DNA of 64,000 nt from Cristatella mucedo (Eukaryota; Bryozoa; Phylactolaemata; Cristatellidae). The notes below the pieces were generated by a model. The model saw only the letters and a list, made by a program, of their open reading frames with translations. It ran no database searches and was not told the origin of the DNA. Made by a program: the position numbers and the translations under genes. Below are positions 45,556 to 57,129 of this stretch, piece after piece (positions within the stretch are counted from its first letter, which is position 1; each line of letters opens with the position of its first letter). The stretch lies in NCBI GenBank assembly GCA_009760855.2, contig WPIO01000205.1, forward strand, positions 187,501-251,500, in the 5' to 3' direction.

Positions 45556-45757
45556 CAAGCTCACAGCAGCGACGAGTTTATTGAAAAGAAAATATTCGAG
45601 GACTACTGCTCGCTGCGACTGCTCGCCCTTGGCTTTGCTGACATGGTGTTTTCGCGCCACCTCATGCGCTTGTCAACCTGTAACTTTGACGACCTCACTG
45701 TTCCGCTGGCTGTGTTGCCACTTACTGACAGGCCTGCGTCTGTGTCACAATCGCTGG
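45556..45757 (+). CDS. Docking protein exon 6: after PTB (residues 242-308)
   Basis: A strong pyrimidine tract and TTTAG precede CAA at 45556 in phase 0, matching the end of exon 5. The donor is CTGG|GTGAGT, phase 1. The peptide has an acidic-basic start (SSDEFIEKKIFEDYC) and then a hydrophobic stretch, LALGFADMVFSRHLMRL, that is likely helical. There is no recognised domain. Its place directly after PTB and the matching phases are the main support. Confidence 0.7.
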
Positions 45758-45946
45758 GTGAGTCCGTCCTCGTAGGCAGCAAGGCGCTGATGTGTCAGGT
45801 CTTGCTTAGGAGTCACGAGATGCTGTCATGTGCGGCTGCATGAATTTGAGAGAGTGTGGCTGAATTGGTGAGTGTGTGCATTGGCGAGTGTGTGTGTGCT
45901 GACTAACATTTGCATGTGCGTGCGCTTTCGTGTGTGTAAATAATTG

Positions 45947-46095
45947 AAATAAATACTTCCTTTTATTGCACCCTTAGAGAACCTAGTCCCTGTATAGGCA
46001 CTTTACGCCTGCTGCAGGGCTCGAAGCCATGGTCCTGGTCGTTAAATGCAAGCACCTGAGCACCCCTGAGCTCCTACGTAACCGAGCCGGTTGTC
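45947..46095 (-). mobile_element. SINE-2 copy, variant
   Basis: Plus strand AGAGAACCTAGTCCCTGTAT and GCAGGGCTCGAAGCC anchors; the head is altered. Confidence 0.65.
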
Positions 46096-46224
46096 TTTTG
46101 TAGTCGAAGTAATTTATGGGCTGCTGCTGAACATCTTGTTGTGCCTTGCTTCATATAAGTTTTGAAGCCATCGAAAGCTTTTTGACATCCTGATGTCATG
46201 GCCAGACATTCTGCATATTCTCTC

Positions 46225-46380
46225 ACTGACCACCTCTGTTTCTCTGTCTGTCTTGTCTCTCGGTCACTCTGTTTTTATCTCTCTGTCGCCATCTCTTTCT
46301 GCCTCTGTCTCTTTCAGGCTGTCTCCGTCTGTCTGTCTCCCTTTGTCGGTCTACGCGTCTCTGTCTCGCTCTCTGCCCAG
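46225..46380. repeat. CT-rich tract in intron 6
   Basis: TCTCTGTCTGTC-type imperfect repeats, ending about 150 bp before exon 7. Confidence 0.75.
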
Positions 46381-46532
46381 GGGCCTGTTTGGTCATGACG
46401 GGCTTTCATGTGTTTGAATGCTGTAATCGCAAGGCTAAGTGCGCAAAGGTGCTGCGATTTTCCCGAGCTGCTGTGGCTGAGCACGGGCATGTTTTGCACG
46501 CTGAGGCGCTGAGAACCACCACTGTTGTGCAG

Positions 46533-46675
46533 AGACTGCTGCCAAATCACGGCAGGCCGCTGCGACTAATGGTGACCCGACAGGAGTGGGAGAGCTTCAG
46601 TTGGGGGTACCGTCGGCGGCAACGGCTGCGCAGAGGAGTGAAATCGTATCTCAGAATGCCAACAACTGGGCCAAG
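46533..46675 (+). CDS. Docking protein exon 7 (residues 309-356)
   Basis: The acceptor CACTGTTGTGCAG gives a phase 1 start and AAG|GTTTGT a phase 0 end. These are the two phases needed to connect exons 6 and 8. The peptide (ETAAKSRQAAATNGDPTG, later SAATAAQRSEIVSQNANNWA) is polar and Ala/Ser/Asn-rich, as in a disordered linker. The donor is weaker than the others. Other frames are also open here, so this exon rests on phase and on the absence of stops. Confidence 0.55.
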
Positions 46676-47344
46676 GTTTGTGTCATCGACCGCGTCGATA
46701 GGTCCTATGTGGTGCACCCACGTGCTGCCGTGATTTCGTCATCGACACCTGTGCTTTCTGTTTGTAAGGCTTGGATTACCTCGTATTTAATTGATAAGTT
46801 CAAGTTACTTGATTATTTAGCTGTATCTACGCTGTATAAACAAAAAACACACACATATACAGTGGTGATGGCACGAACACTTTGCACTCGTTTGTAATCA
46901 GTATACACCTTCAAATATTACATTATTTACAAAATCCAGACCAGAAGATACGATTATCATTTGAAAACATTTTTTTTTTATTGCAAATCGCCTTTTTCAA
47001 ACACTATTTTGTTTGTACCGGCGGTACATAGTGCACAGTGAGATATTCATGGTGAACTTCTTTTGAAGCCAAGTGAACTTCTTTTGAAAAATGCCATTTG
47101 ACTATGCTGGCCACGTCTGCAACCCCGGTCAAGCTTTGGAACTTGCGATTAAGAGCGCCCCATAAACCGTAGACGAGATGTTATGCGACCTAGACACAAA
47201 AAATTGATGCTGCAGTAGGATACAGAATTAATTAAAGCCTTTTTCTCGTGCACAAAAAGTGCTAGTTATTACCTAATTTTTGACCATCTGGATATACCAT
47301 CTTCATGCACTAAATTGAATTCCCGTGTCACAAATAGATCCTAT
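46676..47344. other. Intron 7, nothing assigned
   Basis: AT-rich; GTGAACTTCTTTTGAA occurs twice near 47052-47090. Confidence 0.4.
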
Positions 47345-47850
47345 ACTAATAATAATAAAACATCTGTATAGCACGCTCAGAGAACGGAATCTCTTTCTAA
47401 GCCCTTTACAGATGCTGTATAGAAAGCATTATTAAATTATTGAGGTAATGTAATGTATATCCATATGTAACTCCACAAAGTCATAAAGACCACGTGGGTG
47501 GTATGCATGAGAGTTTTGTATAGCGCACTCACAGCCTAAGCGGCTTTCGGTACGCATTCGGTACCCAACAGACTTCGTCTCACGCAACAAAGAGAAAGTG
47601 GGAAGCATAGCAGAGTCAGGAGAGCAGTTGAGTTAGTGAGTAGCATAGAAGTAGCAGCTCAGGACCGCTGAAAAGGATGAGCCATAGTCGGCAGTAGAAG
47701 AGTAGTTGTCGTTGCGCAAGAATTGTGGAAACGAGTTCCACAGTCTAGAACCTGCACATTTGCAAAGGGGCAGATGCAGTGTAAGTAGGCATATGCACAC
47801 GAATGGCGAATCACAAAAACCCACTAACTGCTGTAATAAATAGGTGTTTT
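47345..47850 (-). mobile_element. LINE-A tail, LINE-B 3' end and LINE-A fragment in a row
   Basis: 47345-47440 is a LINE-A tail, 47441-47755 a LINE-B 3' end (GTAATGTAATGT terminus, GSRLWNSFPQFLRNDN on the minus strand) and 47756-47850 LINE-A 3' UTR. The LINE-B copy seems to have landed in LINE-A. Confidence 0.75.
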
Positions 47851-48034
47851 GAGGTCCAAACAGACACTTGTTTCTCCAGCTCAGCTAATACCTGCAGGGC
47901 AGTTTCAAAAGTTTTGCAGGGCCTCATTGATCAGAAATGGGTTTTTGTACATTCTTGAGTAGTTTCGGAACATATACGTTTATGTGGCTGCACATGCACA
48001 CATGCACTTTCCTTAAACCTAGACTATTTCTGAA

Positions 48035-48092
48035 AAAGTGTGTTGGATAGAGATTAAGCTCTCCTAGGAGCTATGGAAATCAATTATATTTT
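48035..48092 (+). mobile_element. SINE-2 tail fragment
   Basis: GGATAGAGATTAAGCTCTCC and a CTATGGAAATCAATTAT end. Confidence 0.6.
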
Positions 48093-48137
48093 TTAATACG
48101 AAATTGTGGGCCTCCTTGGGTACGATATCACAACCAA

Positions 48138-49455
48138 GCTTCCCTCCGCATCACTGGCACTGCTCTGCAGTGGTTCAGGTCCTATCTCATTGGGAGACTC
48201 CAGAGTATTGACGTGAGTGGACAAAGATCATCCGAGGTACCTCTGAAATATGGCGTACCTCAGGGCTCCGTGCTAGGTCCGGTTCTTTTCACGGTTTATA
48301 CTCTGCCTCTTGCTGATGTGATTGCCAAGCACAATCTAGGCTTTCACTTCTATGCGGATGTCACTCAGTTGTACCTTTGCTTTGATACCTCCCAACCTTC
48401 GAGCACCTATTAATTCTCTCAACTCACTTGCTGCATGTATTGATGACATCTGCACATAGATGGCAGCAAATTTTCTAAAACTAAATGACGATACAACCAA
48501 CTTATTAGTTATGGGCAAACCCAGTGTGATTCAGAAATTGGAAAGGCTGACTTTCAAAATTGGCTCTGCCAGCATATCTCCAGTTGCATCAGCTCGAAGT
48601 CTAGGTGTCATATTCCATAGCGACCTCTCGTTAGACGACCATATCAGCTTCACAGTCAAATCTGCCTATTTTCAGCTTCATAAGATTGCTAACATTCGGG
48701 CTTGTTTAGATAAGGATACCACATCTAAGTTGGTCCATGCATTCGTGACATCCCATCTCGACTCCTGCAACTCACTGCTTACTAGCCTACTGGCATGTGC
48801 GATCAGGCGATTGCAGCTGGTGCAAAACTCTGCAGCAAGGCTTGTCTGTCGTGAGCGTCGCAGTTGCCACATTACTCTACTTCTCGCCAACCTGCACTGG
48901 CTACCAGTCAAGCAACGGATTGACTTTGGGGTTTTGTCGCTCACTTTTAGGTCACTTCATTCTTTGGCTCCAGCCTATCTCTCCGATATACTCCCCCATC
49001 AGGCCAAGCATCGTACCACCTGCTTTTCGGAATCCAACAGTCTACAAATACCCAGTACAAACCTCAAATCCTTTGTAGACCGTGCATTTAGTTCGTATGG
49101 TCCCAAAGCCTGGAACTAGCTCCCGACCTGCGTCAGAACCTCCCCTGACTTGACCACATTAAAAAAGAACTTCAAAACACACTTATTTACGACAGCATTT
49201 TGTGGGTCCCAGTGATTCGTCTTTGATGTGCTTATGCGTGCTGACACTGTGCATGCTGCCACTAACCACATTTGCATGCTGACCCTGTGCATGTCACCCC
49301 TAACCATGTTATTCCTTTTGTTTGTTTATCAAGCATGATTTTACTCACCATTCAATTGCATTTCCTTTTGCAGCAAATGTAAAGCGCCCTGAGAGAGATT
49401 AAGTTCTCTGAGGGCGCTTTATCAAGTGCATTATTATTATTATTATTATTATTAC
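48138..49455 (+). mobile_element. LINE-A 3' half
   Basis: GTALQWFRSYL, YGVPQGSVLGPVLF, FHFYADVTQLYLC and onward to KAWN. The catalytic YADD has become YADV, and an early TAA follows at about 48410. Full 3' UTR and hairpin tail at 49376-49455. Confidence 0.9.
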
Positions 49456-50080
49456 ATAAGCTGATCATTGCATTCGTCGCGTCCTGGCCAGATTTCTAAC
49501 GCTCACTACTCGTTGGTCTTCTTGGTTGTACCGTATGAGGATTTCAGTTGTTCCAAAACTCGGCAGCATCAGTTTTCTCTGTCGTGAGCGTTGCAACTTC
49601 CACATTGTGCCATCTCTCGCCGACCTGATCTCCTCAAGCAGCATCTCGATTTCAGAATTTGGTCACTCACTTTTTGATCTCGTCTTCTCTTACTCCGACC
49701 TGCCTATCTAAAATACTTTGTAATTAGGCTTTGCATCATAATCACCTGCTCTTCTAGCTCAAGTAGTTCAGCTGTGCCTTTAACACGCCTCAAATCCTTT
49801 GGAGAGCCTGCCTTTAGGTTCTTACCTTGCGTACGATCCCATATCCTGGAACTCGCTGCCAAGCTATGTAGCGATATCTTCTGACTTGACATTTAAAGAG
49901 AAGCCGATTGTTCCTCACAGCATTGAGTGGATCCGTGTGTGAATCGTCGTTTGTGTGCTTGTGCATGCTCACACTGTGCATGCTTTTACTAGCCTCTAGA
50001 TATGATTCCTTTCCTGCATTTTATTTCAGTGTGGAAGGAGATTTAGTTTTCTTAGGGAATAATGCAAATATCTTGCTATT
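49456..50080 (+). mobile_element. Older LINE-A-related 3' part
   Basis: CRERCNFHIVPSLADL and a decayed 3' UTR with GCATGCTCACACTGTGCATG and GGAAGGAGATTTAGTTTTCT. Confidence 0.65.
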
Positions 50081-51404
50081 ATTACCGTCATTCGTTGCCT
50101 AGTCTCGGGTGATCCGCTACCACGTCTGCGCTGTCGTGGGTCGCTGCAGCTTCGACGTGTTGGGTCTTTATTGTCGGTCGAAATGGATGAGTTGGTGTGA
50201 CTCTCGGCTCCTGCTTTTGGTCTGTCGTCGGCTCCACCCCCACTTTCAACCGGGCACGCTTTATTTCTTTCTTGTGCAAAGATATACCCATTGGAGTATG
50301 TAGCACCTTGATAAATAAGGCTGGTAGTTTAGCTTAATGGTTGGTTTCGAGACTAAGGTTAGATCCCAAGCTACACCAGGTGCTGTTATTATCCTGTGTT
50401 GGGGCTGAACGTAGTGGTGAAGCCTAACACAGCTGAAGTCGTTTGTTGACAGAGTTAATCCTCTAATTTTGGTAGCAACCGATGCAGGTAGTGGAGAAAA
50501 ATAGAGCATCTCAGCAAAGTGTCAATCTGCCAGTGTTGTCATGCTCGTAGCCCCGATGGTGGGCGAGGGATCGGTTTATTGAGCTCTCATATTCAGGGCT
50601 GAGTCTAATGCTCTGCTTCTGCTTTGGCTGCTCCCACTGCCTCAGACATCCGGCTTTAGTTGCATGAGCTAACACGGAAAAAATGTGGACTGCGTGTGTG
50701 AGTTCTCATGCATGCTCTTTGCAGTGCAGGCAACATGCAGGCCGGAGCAGATGTGTGGCTACTTTTCACTTGGTGAAACGTAATTATAAGTGTAGCAGCC
50801 CCGTCAACGGATTTATAGTCAAAGGATTTATACAGTACTGTATTACTGCCAAGCATAACATGGAAGAAATGCTAGGGCATCTTGGGTGCTTGATCTGCTA
50901 CCAGAGCCCTAAGTCCTTTCATCGTGCCTGCTGGGACAAAATATTAGCACATACCAGCTAACATCCAGATGACTTCATGTTGCATCGAATTTTGTCAAAG
51001 CTTTGGTTCGTCCCACACGTAGATTGATATCATGGATCGTAGACGTGAGACGGGTTTGTTGTCCTGTCAGCCTAATATCACTCTTAGTCATACTAGGCAG
51101 GGCTTGCCAAGGATCAGTAGCAATGGTCAGCTTGCCAAAGATGAGAATGCTCTTCACTGCTGCCTCGGTCATAGCTGCCTGCCTGGAAGACTGGCCACCT
51201 ACCTTTTCCATTGTCCGCTACCTATTCACACTGGCTCAGCACGTGTGCTTATACTTTTAACTCATATGCTGCCATACCGATCATTTCTTATTATTCTGAC
51301 TGTCGGGCAGATTGTAGATGCTGAGCTGCTTCGGGGTGTGTCAGAGGAAATGTCAGAGGAAATGTCAGAGGAAATGTCTGATCGTTTCTTTCTGCTCTTC
51401 CCTG
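50081..51404. other. Intron 7, nothing assigned
   Basis: GTCAGAGGAAAT is repeated three times at 51340-51375 inside a 134-codon frame without known motif. Confidence 0.4.
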
Positions 51405-51515
51405 AAAGCCTGAATGCCCGCGAATGCACCATTTGAAACTCTCCTGCGTAACACCCACATAGTGTTTGTGGCTTTGTTGAGTTACAGATGGAGATACATT
51501 AAATTACATTCTGAT
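51405..51515 (+). mobile_element. LINE-B terminus
   Basis: CTCCTGCGTAACACCCACAT, GAGTTACAGATGGAGATAC and ATTAAATTACATT. Confidence 0.75.
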
Positions 51516-51759
51516 GACCTGTTTCGAGCTGTAATTTAGTATTCAGTAGTATGGATGTGCACTTCCTCGAGCTTGCCCAGCCCATGATTTACTTCTGGCT
51601 GTAATCACTTGTTTATCACCGTTTTGAGGTGCCTACAGTCTGTAGAACGAGCTGATGTTACTGAAACGAACATGTTCGTAGTGTGCATCCCGATCGTGTT
51701 TCTGGACATTATACTATCAGCAGCTTGTGGTCTGTTTTCATTTCGACCACATGTTTTCA

Positions 51760-53058
51760 AGCATGCTTTTCAGACTCAAATCGCTTAGCTGTGCCTTGAA
51801 CTAACCTCGAAACCTTTGGAGACCGTGCCTTCAGTTCGTATGCTGTCACAGCCTGGAACTCACTTCCGACTGATGTCACAACATCCCCTGACTGGACGAC
51901 ACTTAACAATAAGCTAAACGTGTCTGTTTCTTGCAGCATTTCGTGGGTCCTTGTGATGTGCCTTTTGTCTGCACAGGCATGCTGATTTTATGCACGTTAC
52001 CACTAACCATATTTACATGTTGACAATCTGCATGCGGGCAAACCCAGTTTGATTCAGAATTGGAAAGGCTGACTTTCAAAATTGGCTCTGCCAGCATATC
52101 TCCAGTTGAATCAGCTCGAAATCTAGGTGTCATGTTCCAAAGCGACCTCTCGTTAGACGACCACATCAGCTCCACTGTCAAATCTGCCTATTTTCAGCTT
52201 CGTAACATTGCTAAAATTAGGGCTTGTTTAGATAAGGATACCACATCTAAGTTGGTCCATGCGTTCGTGACATCCCGTCTCGACTTCTGCAACTCACTGC
52301 TTACTGGCCTACCAGCATGTGCACTTTGCAGCAAATGTAAAGCGCCTAGAAAGAGATTAAGTTCTCTGAGGGCGCTTTATCAAGTGCAATATTATTATTA
52401 TGATTATTATCAGGCGATTGCAGCTGGTGCAAAACTCTGCAGCTAGGCTTGTCTGTCGTGAGCGTCGCAGTTGCCACATTACCCCACTTCTCGCCGACCT
52501 GCACTGGCTACCAGTGAGGCAACGGATTGACTTCAAGGTTTTGTCGCTCACTTTTAGGTCTCTTCATTCTATGGCTCCAGCCTATCTTTCAGATATACTA
52601 CCCCATCAGGCCAAGCATCGTACCACCCGCTTTTCGGAATCCAACAGTCTGGAAATACCTCGTACAAACCTTAAATCCTTTGGAGACCGTGCATTTAGTT
52701 CGTATGCTCCCAAAGCCTGGAACTCCCTCCCGACCTGCGTCAGAACATCCCCTGACCTGACCACATTTTAAAGGAACTTAAAAACACACCTATTTAGGAC
52801 AGCATTTAGCGGGTCCCTGTGATTCGTCCTTGATGTGCTTATGCGTGCTGACACTGTGCATGCTGCCACTAACCACATTTGCATGCTGACCCCGTGCATG
52901 TCAGCCCTAAACATGTTATTCATTTTGTTTGTTTTTCAAGCATGATTTTACTTACTATTCAATTGCATATCACTTTGCAGCAAATGTAAAGCACCTAGAA
53001 AGAGATTAAGTTCTCTGAGGGCGCTTTATCAAGTGCAATATTATTATTATTATTATTA
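51760..53058 (+). mobile_element. LINE-A 3' parts, with a solo tail inserted
   Basis: 51760-52030 is an older 3' UTR piece; 52033-53058 is a fresher copy (LERLTFKIGSASISPVESAR to KAWNSLPTCVRTSP). At 52322-52411 a complete LINE-A tail interrupts the coding text between ACMCA-like GCATGTGC and CAGGCGATTGCAGCTGG. The tail of the host copy is at 52980-53058. Confidence 0.9.
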
Positions 53059-53141
53059 CTTCTATCCATATTATTCTTGTTGATATTGTCCATTTTACTG
53101 TCAACCATTTGATCCTGCTTCAGGCTGCCTTTTTGTCACAG

Positions 53142-53460
53142 GTTGCAGTGTTAGAGGCTCACAGCCAACATGAAGAGTCTCCTGGTGCCCTTGGTAAAAC
53201 CAAAGAAAACTACATGGACATGGCATTAGGTGGTCGTATTGGAAGCCACCGCTGCGCTAGCTTGACATCATCTCCGGGGATTTTGACTGGCGGCAGTCCT
53301 TTGGCGGACAAATCGTGGCACACTTTTTCGTCGTCACCCATCAAGGGTGGAGACTTGGAGTTTACAGGTGCCACATCTCTGGCTTCGGCCAGCTTGCCTC
53401 CGAAGCGTTACGTGCAAACGCCAGCTGAAGCTAGCATGTCTCCGCCCGATGTACGACCAG
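53142..53460 (+). CDS. Docking protein exon 8: YMDM motif exon (residues 357-462)
   Basis: The acceptor CCTTTTTGTCACAG is strong, and the donor is CCAG|GTAAAG in phase 1. This is the longest exon. It carries KENYMDMALG with Tyr380 in a YxxM context, the known consensus for the SH2 domains of the PI3-kinase p85 subunit. It also carries KRYVQTP (Tyr446). Serine/threonine-proline pairs are frequent (SSPG, GSPL, SSPIK, MSPP), suggesting proline-directed phosphorylation. No fold is expected. A LINE-A copy ends about 85 bp upstream. Confidence 0.82.
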
Positions 53461-54597
53461 GTAAAGTGCCTTGCATGCTGTTGTACCTCACCGTCTATTC
53501 ATCATGTTCCCCCCACTCATCCAAACAAGTAGCAACCGTGGCTCGTCTGGTGGTCGATTGCCAACCTGTGCATCCCCAGTCAGCCACTCCATGCGAGACA
53601 TCGTAGCAGATCGTTTAATGTAGCTATACATGAGCAGTCACTAATTTGCGTCTGATCAGTGGATTGGAAAACAGCATCTTGTTATGACGTGACCTTGATC
53701 AATCGTGCTTTCTTGGTTAAGATCAGCAAACATTATAACGGCCGTCAGTGAAAGGTTGATCTTGTACACCTAGGTGTGCTGTCGAGCTCAAATACGTAAA
53801 TTCAAGCTCTAGCTGTGGACCATTTCTGGTTACTCTGTTGGGAATTCTAGTTTTAACCACCCGCTAGTTAGCAATTGTTTGACTCCTACAATTTTGATCA
53901 CTATTTCAAAAAAACTTAATTGGGTCGTTGAGAGCAGATATTAGTTAGGAGGCCATAAATGCTTGATATAGCTGATAAGCTGTACTAAATAAACAGTGAC
54001 GATTCTATTAGTAGTACGAACCATACCTTGTAAAGCTGTCAATAGGCTGAACGTGCCAGACTGTGCCCAACCAGTCTGGCACGTGGTCGATTTTCTTTGC
54101 AGGAAAAAGTGGCTTATGTGCAACAAGTCACACGACATTGCTCTAGTATGTAGGCTTTACCCCACGGGTCACAAGAAATGTTACTTACAATAATTACAGT
54201 GCATTAATAATTTATCCGTATTCGCCTCTAGTTGTTGGTGCATGATGTGTGCACATAACCAAGCACTCGCCCATTCCTAGCATGATGAAGATTGGTGCAG
54301 CGACTGCTAGCAAGGGCCCAGCATGTCCTGGCGATTAACTTGATGTGCCTTGGCAGGCGGGACGCCTACAAGACGCTCACACACAGGATTTCTTTGCACT
54401 CACAGCTGTTGTTTCAGGAACCAGAACAAATAAAGATGCTTTAAAATGGCCAGTGGCAAGTTGAAAAATAAATCTGGCTGAATCGTCAGCAGGATGTAGA
54501 AAGAGATGCCACTCCCCTCTAATCCCTCAATCGTTATTTTGTGAGCAGCAGGGAGCGGCCCAGAAGGCTCAGGACGTGATAATTCTTATTTTCATCT
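53461..54597. other. Intron 8, nothing assigned
   Basis: No repeat family recognised; AT-rich in part. Confidence 0.4.
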
Positions 54598-54790
54598 TTC
54601 TCAAAATAAATGATGATACAACCAACCTTGCAAACCAACTGTTACTCCCAAACTGGTAAGCCTAACCCTCCGAATCGGCTCGGCCACCATATCTCATGTA
54701 GCCAATGAGCAGAATCCGGGTACCATCTTCCAAAACAACATTTCACTGAATGAGCACATCGGCACTACAGTGAAGCCTCGTGCAGATCTC
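54598..54790 (+). mobile_element. Decayed LINE reverse transcriptase fragment
   Basis: Codons resembling NPGTIFQNNISLNEHIGTTV correspond to the NLGVIFQSDLSLDDHISSTV part of LINE-A; a related but separate family. Confidence 0.6.
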
Positions 54791-55109
54791 TATCGCTCTG
54801 TATTATGTATCCCCTTTGCTACCGGAAATTGTCTGAAAATCGCAAAACCTTAAATAACCTTGACATTGACGATTATTGAAAGAAAAGCCTTCCTTGGCAC
54901 TTCTGCTTAATCCTCTATGATCTACCCTCACTGGTAGAATGCTACAGCGCAGCTCTTGCCGATGCCGAAGACGAGTTTTCTCCTTCAACTTTGTACAATT
55001 TAACCCAACTTTGCACAATGTACACCCATGCAAGATAGCCAATGGTTTACTCCAGCTGTTAAACTAGCAAGGAACACTGAGCGAAAGCTTGAATGAGCAT
55101 GTCAATATG

Positions 55110-55470
55110 GTTATAATAATAATCATACTTCATAAAGCACCTTCAGAGAACTCAATCTCTTTCTAGGCACTTTACATGCACAGTGTTAGTACACATAAGC
55201 ACACGAAGGACATTTCACGAGGACCCAGCAAATTCTGGGGCATGTCGTGATGTGGGGGGGGGTGAGTTCCAGGCTTTAGGAGCATACAAACTAAAGGCAC
55301 GTTCTCATTAGGATTTGAGGTTGGTTCGAGTCGGGTCGGTTCTAGTAGGTCGGCTGGAAGAGCAAGGAAATGAAGGGACAAGTACAAGTGAGCGACAAGA
55401 CCTTTAAGTCGATGTGTGCTGCTTGATGCTGTAAATGCAGTGCTAGACAAAGATTAGTGTCGTCATATCT
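55110..55470 (-). mobile_element. LINE-A 3' end, variant
   Basis: ATAATAATCATACTTCATAA tail start, hairpin remnants and C-terminal coding text on the minus strand. Confidence 0.75.
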
Positions 55471-55536
55471 TCTAAATGGATTGGTGTATGCCCTACTGCT
55501 TGCTCGTACAGTCAAGTTGAGGAAACCAATGGAAAT

Positions 55537-55540
<4 letters not shown>

Positions 55541-55602
<62 letters not shown>
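55541..55602. repeat. (GA)n microsatellite
   Basis: About 60 bp of AG repeat. Confidence 0.97.
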
Positions 55603-55604
<2 letters not shown>

Positions 55605-56612
55605 GGCAGAGCATGACCTTCTCGATGTTAAGCTGCCGGTTTGCTGAAGTTTGTTGCGTTTGAGTGAATGACTACATGTGATCGAACCCTATGAGCAATC
55701 GCCATGTTGGATTATGTGAGAATGCTTGCAACGTCTGAAGACTATTGATTGTGTCACAGTGCTTCTGATCCTTATTAGGTTTTTTCTGAAAGGTGAACAC
55801 AATGCTACTCTCACTAGCTGGCAGTTGTCGATGATATGGCTATGATCCTTCGCTGTGTGGCTTCGGGACCTGCTGTTGTAACAGCTCTGCCGACACTCTG
55901 CTGATGGCTGCTTCTTCTCTTGTAATATTATGTGTCTCAGTCTGTACCTCCTCGAAGCCACTAGTACTAAGTGGGGGTGTTATCTTTCTTATTGTCACCT
56001 GTAATCAAGGGCTGGCTACTCGTGAGTTTGTCCTCTAGATAAAAGGAAGTTTGAGGACTCGATGGGATTTAATTTCTACCGATGACTGTATACCAGGATT
56101 GTCCTGCATATGGCCGAGGACCGCCACCAGTGGTCCGAAACCCTCCCCCTTTCCGGACGTCTGCGAGTTAGTGGTGCTAGTGCTAAGCAACCTTGCATAA
56201 GCCAACTCATTCCTGGCTGCAGTCAAGTCAAGTGGCCTCGATTGCTTGGCCAAGCCTACCGAGGCTGGACATTTACTCGACTCACCTCCTTGAACATTTG
56301 ACATGCTACCACTGTGGTCACTCACTGCATCCAAAGTAACCTCCCTTATGAAGCTCTGTTTTCTTTTCGGACAGGCCTGTTGAAATGCGTGGCATTACAG
56401 TGTGGCACCTCACCGTTCGTGCTTGCTATACCCTCGAAGCAGCGAGGCAGAGAAGCGGTGCCGGCGCCTTCTGACGGCGACGTGCAGTGGCCTTCCCTTC
56501 TTCGTGCGCTTCCTATTTATTTACGGGGGGGGGGGGTGTGTGTGTGTGTGCACGCTCAGTGGCAGCAACTCAGTTGCCATCGCTTGAGCTGCTGACAGCA
56601 TCTGTTTTACAG
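55603..56612. other. End of intron 8, nothing assigned
   Basis: A G-run and short GT run lie at 56525-56550. Unique-looking otherwise. Confidence 0.4.
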
Positions 56613-56783
56613 ATGCTTATGAGAACACGGCTGAGGCTAGGAGTTTCAGTTTGAAGAAACCCGTGGTTCCCTCCTCCACTAACAATGCCACTGCTCATGC
56701 GTCTGCTGCCGTTCGAAGCATGGCCGCACTCGACCTAGATGCAGATGCAGTTGCTGCCCGCAGCAGCCTACACAAGGGCTCAG
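56613..56783 (+). CDS. Docking protein exon 9: YENT motif exon (residues 463-519)
   Basis: The acceptor TCTGTTTTACAG is good and the donor is TCAG|GTAATC. Both ends are phase 1. The first codons read DAYENTAEARSFSLKKP; Tyr465 followed by E-N fits the YxN consensus for the Grb2 SH2 domain. The remainder is Ala/Ser-rich (TNNATAHASAAVRSM, LDLDADAVAARSSL). The opening DAYE is shared with exon 12, and the SLKK run recurs in the last exon. Confidence 0.8.
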
Positions 56784-56992
56784 GTAATCCCTCTGCTTTC
56801 GCAGCCGCTTGCCATTTGCAACGTGCGCGGATGCTTCGCTGCGCTGTCTGGCAGTGCGCTCTCTCTGCTCTCGGGTGCCCGCGGCCAAGTTCAAACCATC
56901 GAAACTGCGTTTGATCTGCTTTGGCCGGCTTCAAGCGCAGAGGACTGGACGAGCGGAGCACGGTCGATGAGAAACTCGTGGTCATCCTAGGC

Positions 56993-57024
56993 CACGTGGC
57001 AAATGCCACGTGGCCCATCACGTG
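56993..57024. promoter_or_regulatory. Cluster of three CACGTG E-boxes in intron 9
   Basis: CACGTG at 56993-56998, 57007-57012 and 57019-57024. The first two lie in identical GCCACGTGGC palindromes four bases apart. Confidence 0.35.
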
Positions 57025-57129
57025 GAAAGTCATCCATTGTCAGGGAACGGCAGTGGCTGCTTAGCAACTGCTGTCTAGTGGTCACAGCCAGTATGCACGG
57101 CTCATAGGCCACTCCAAGGGTGTGGCTGG

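Noticed and set aside
50656-51436. Frames at 50.7-51.4 kb as additional docking-protein exons
   Set aside because: No phase 0-0 borders fitting between exons 7 and 8 were found, and exon 7 joins exon 8 directly.
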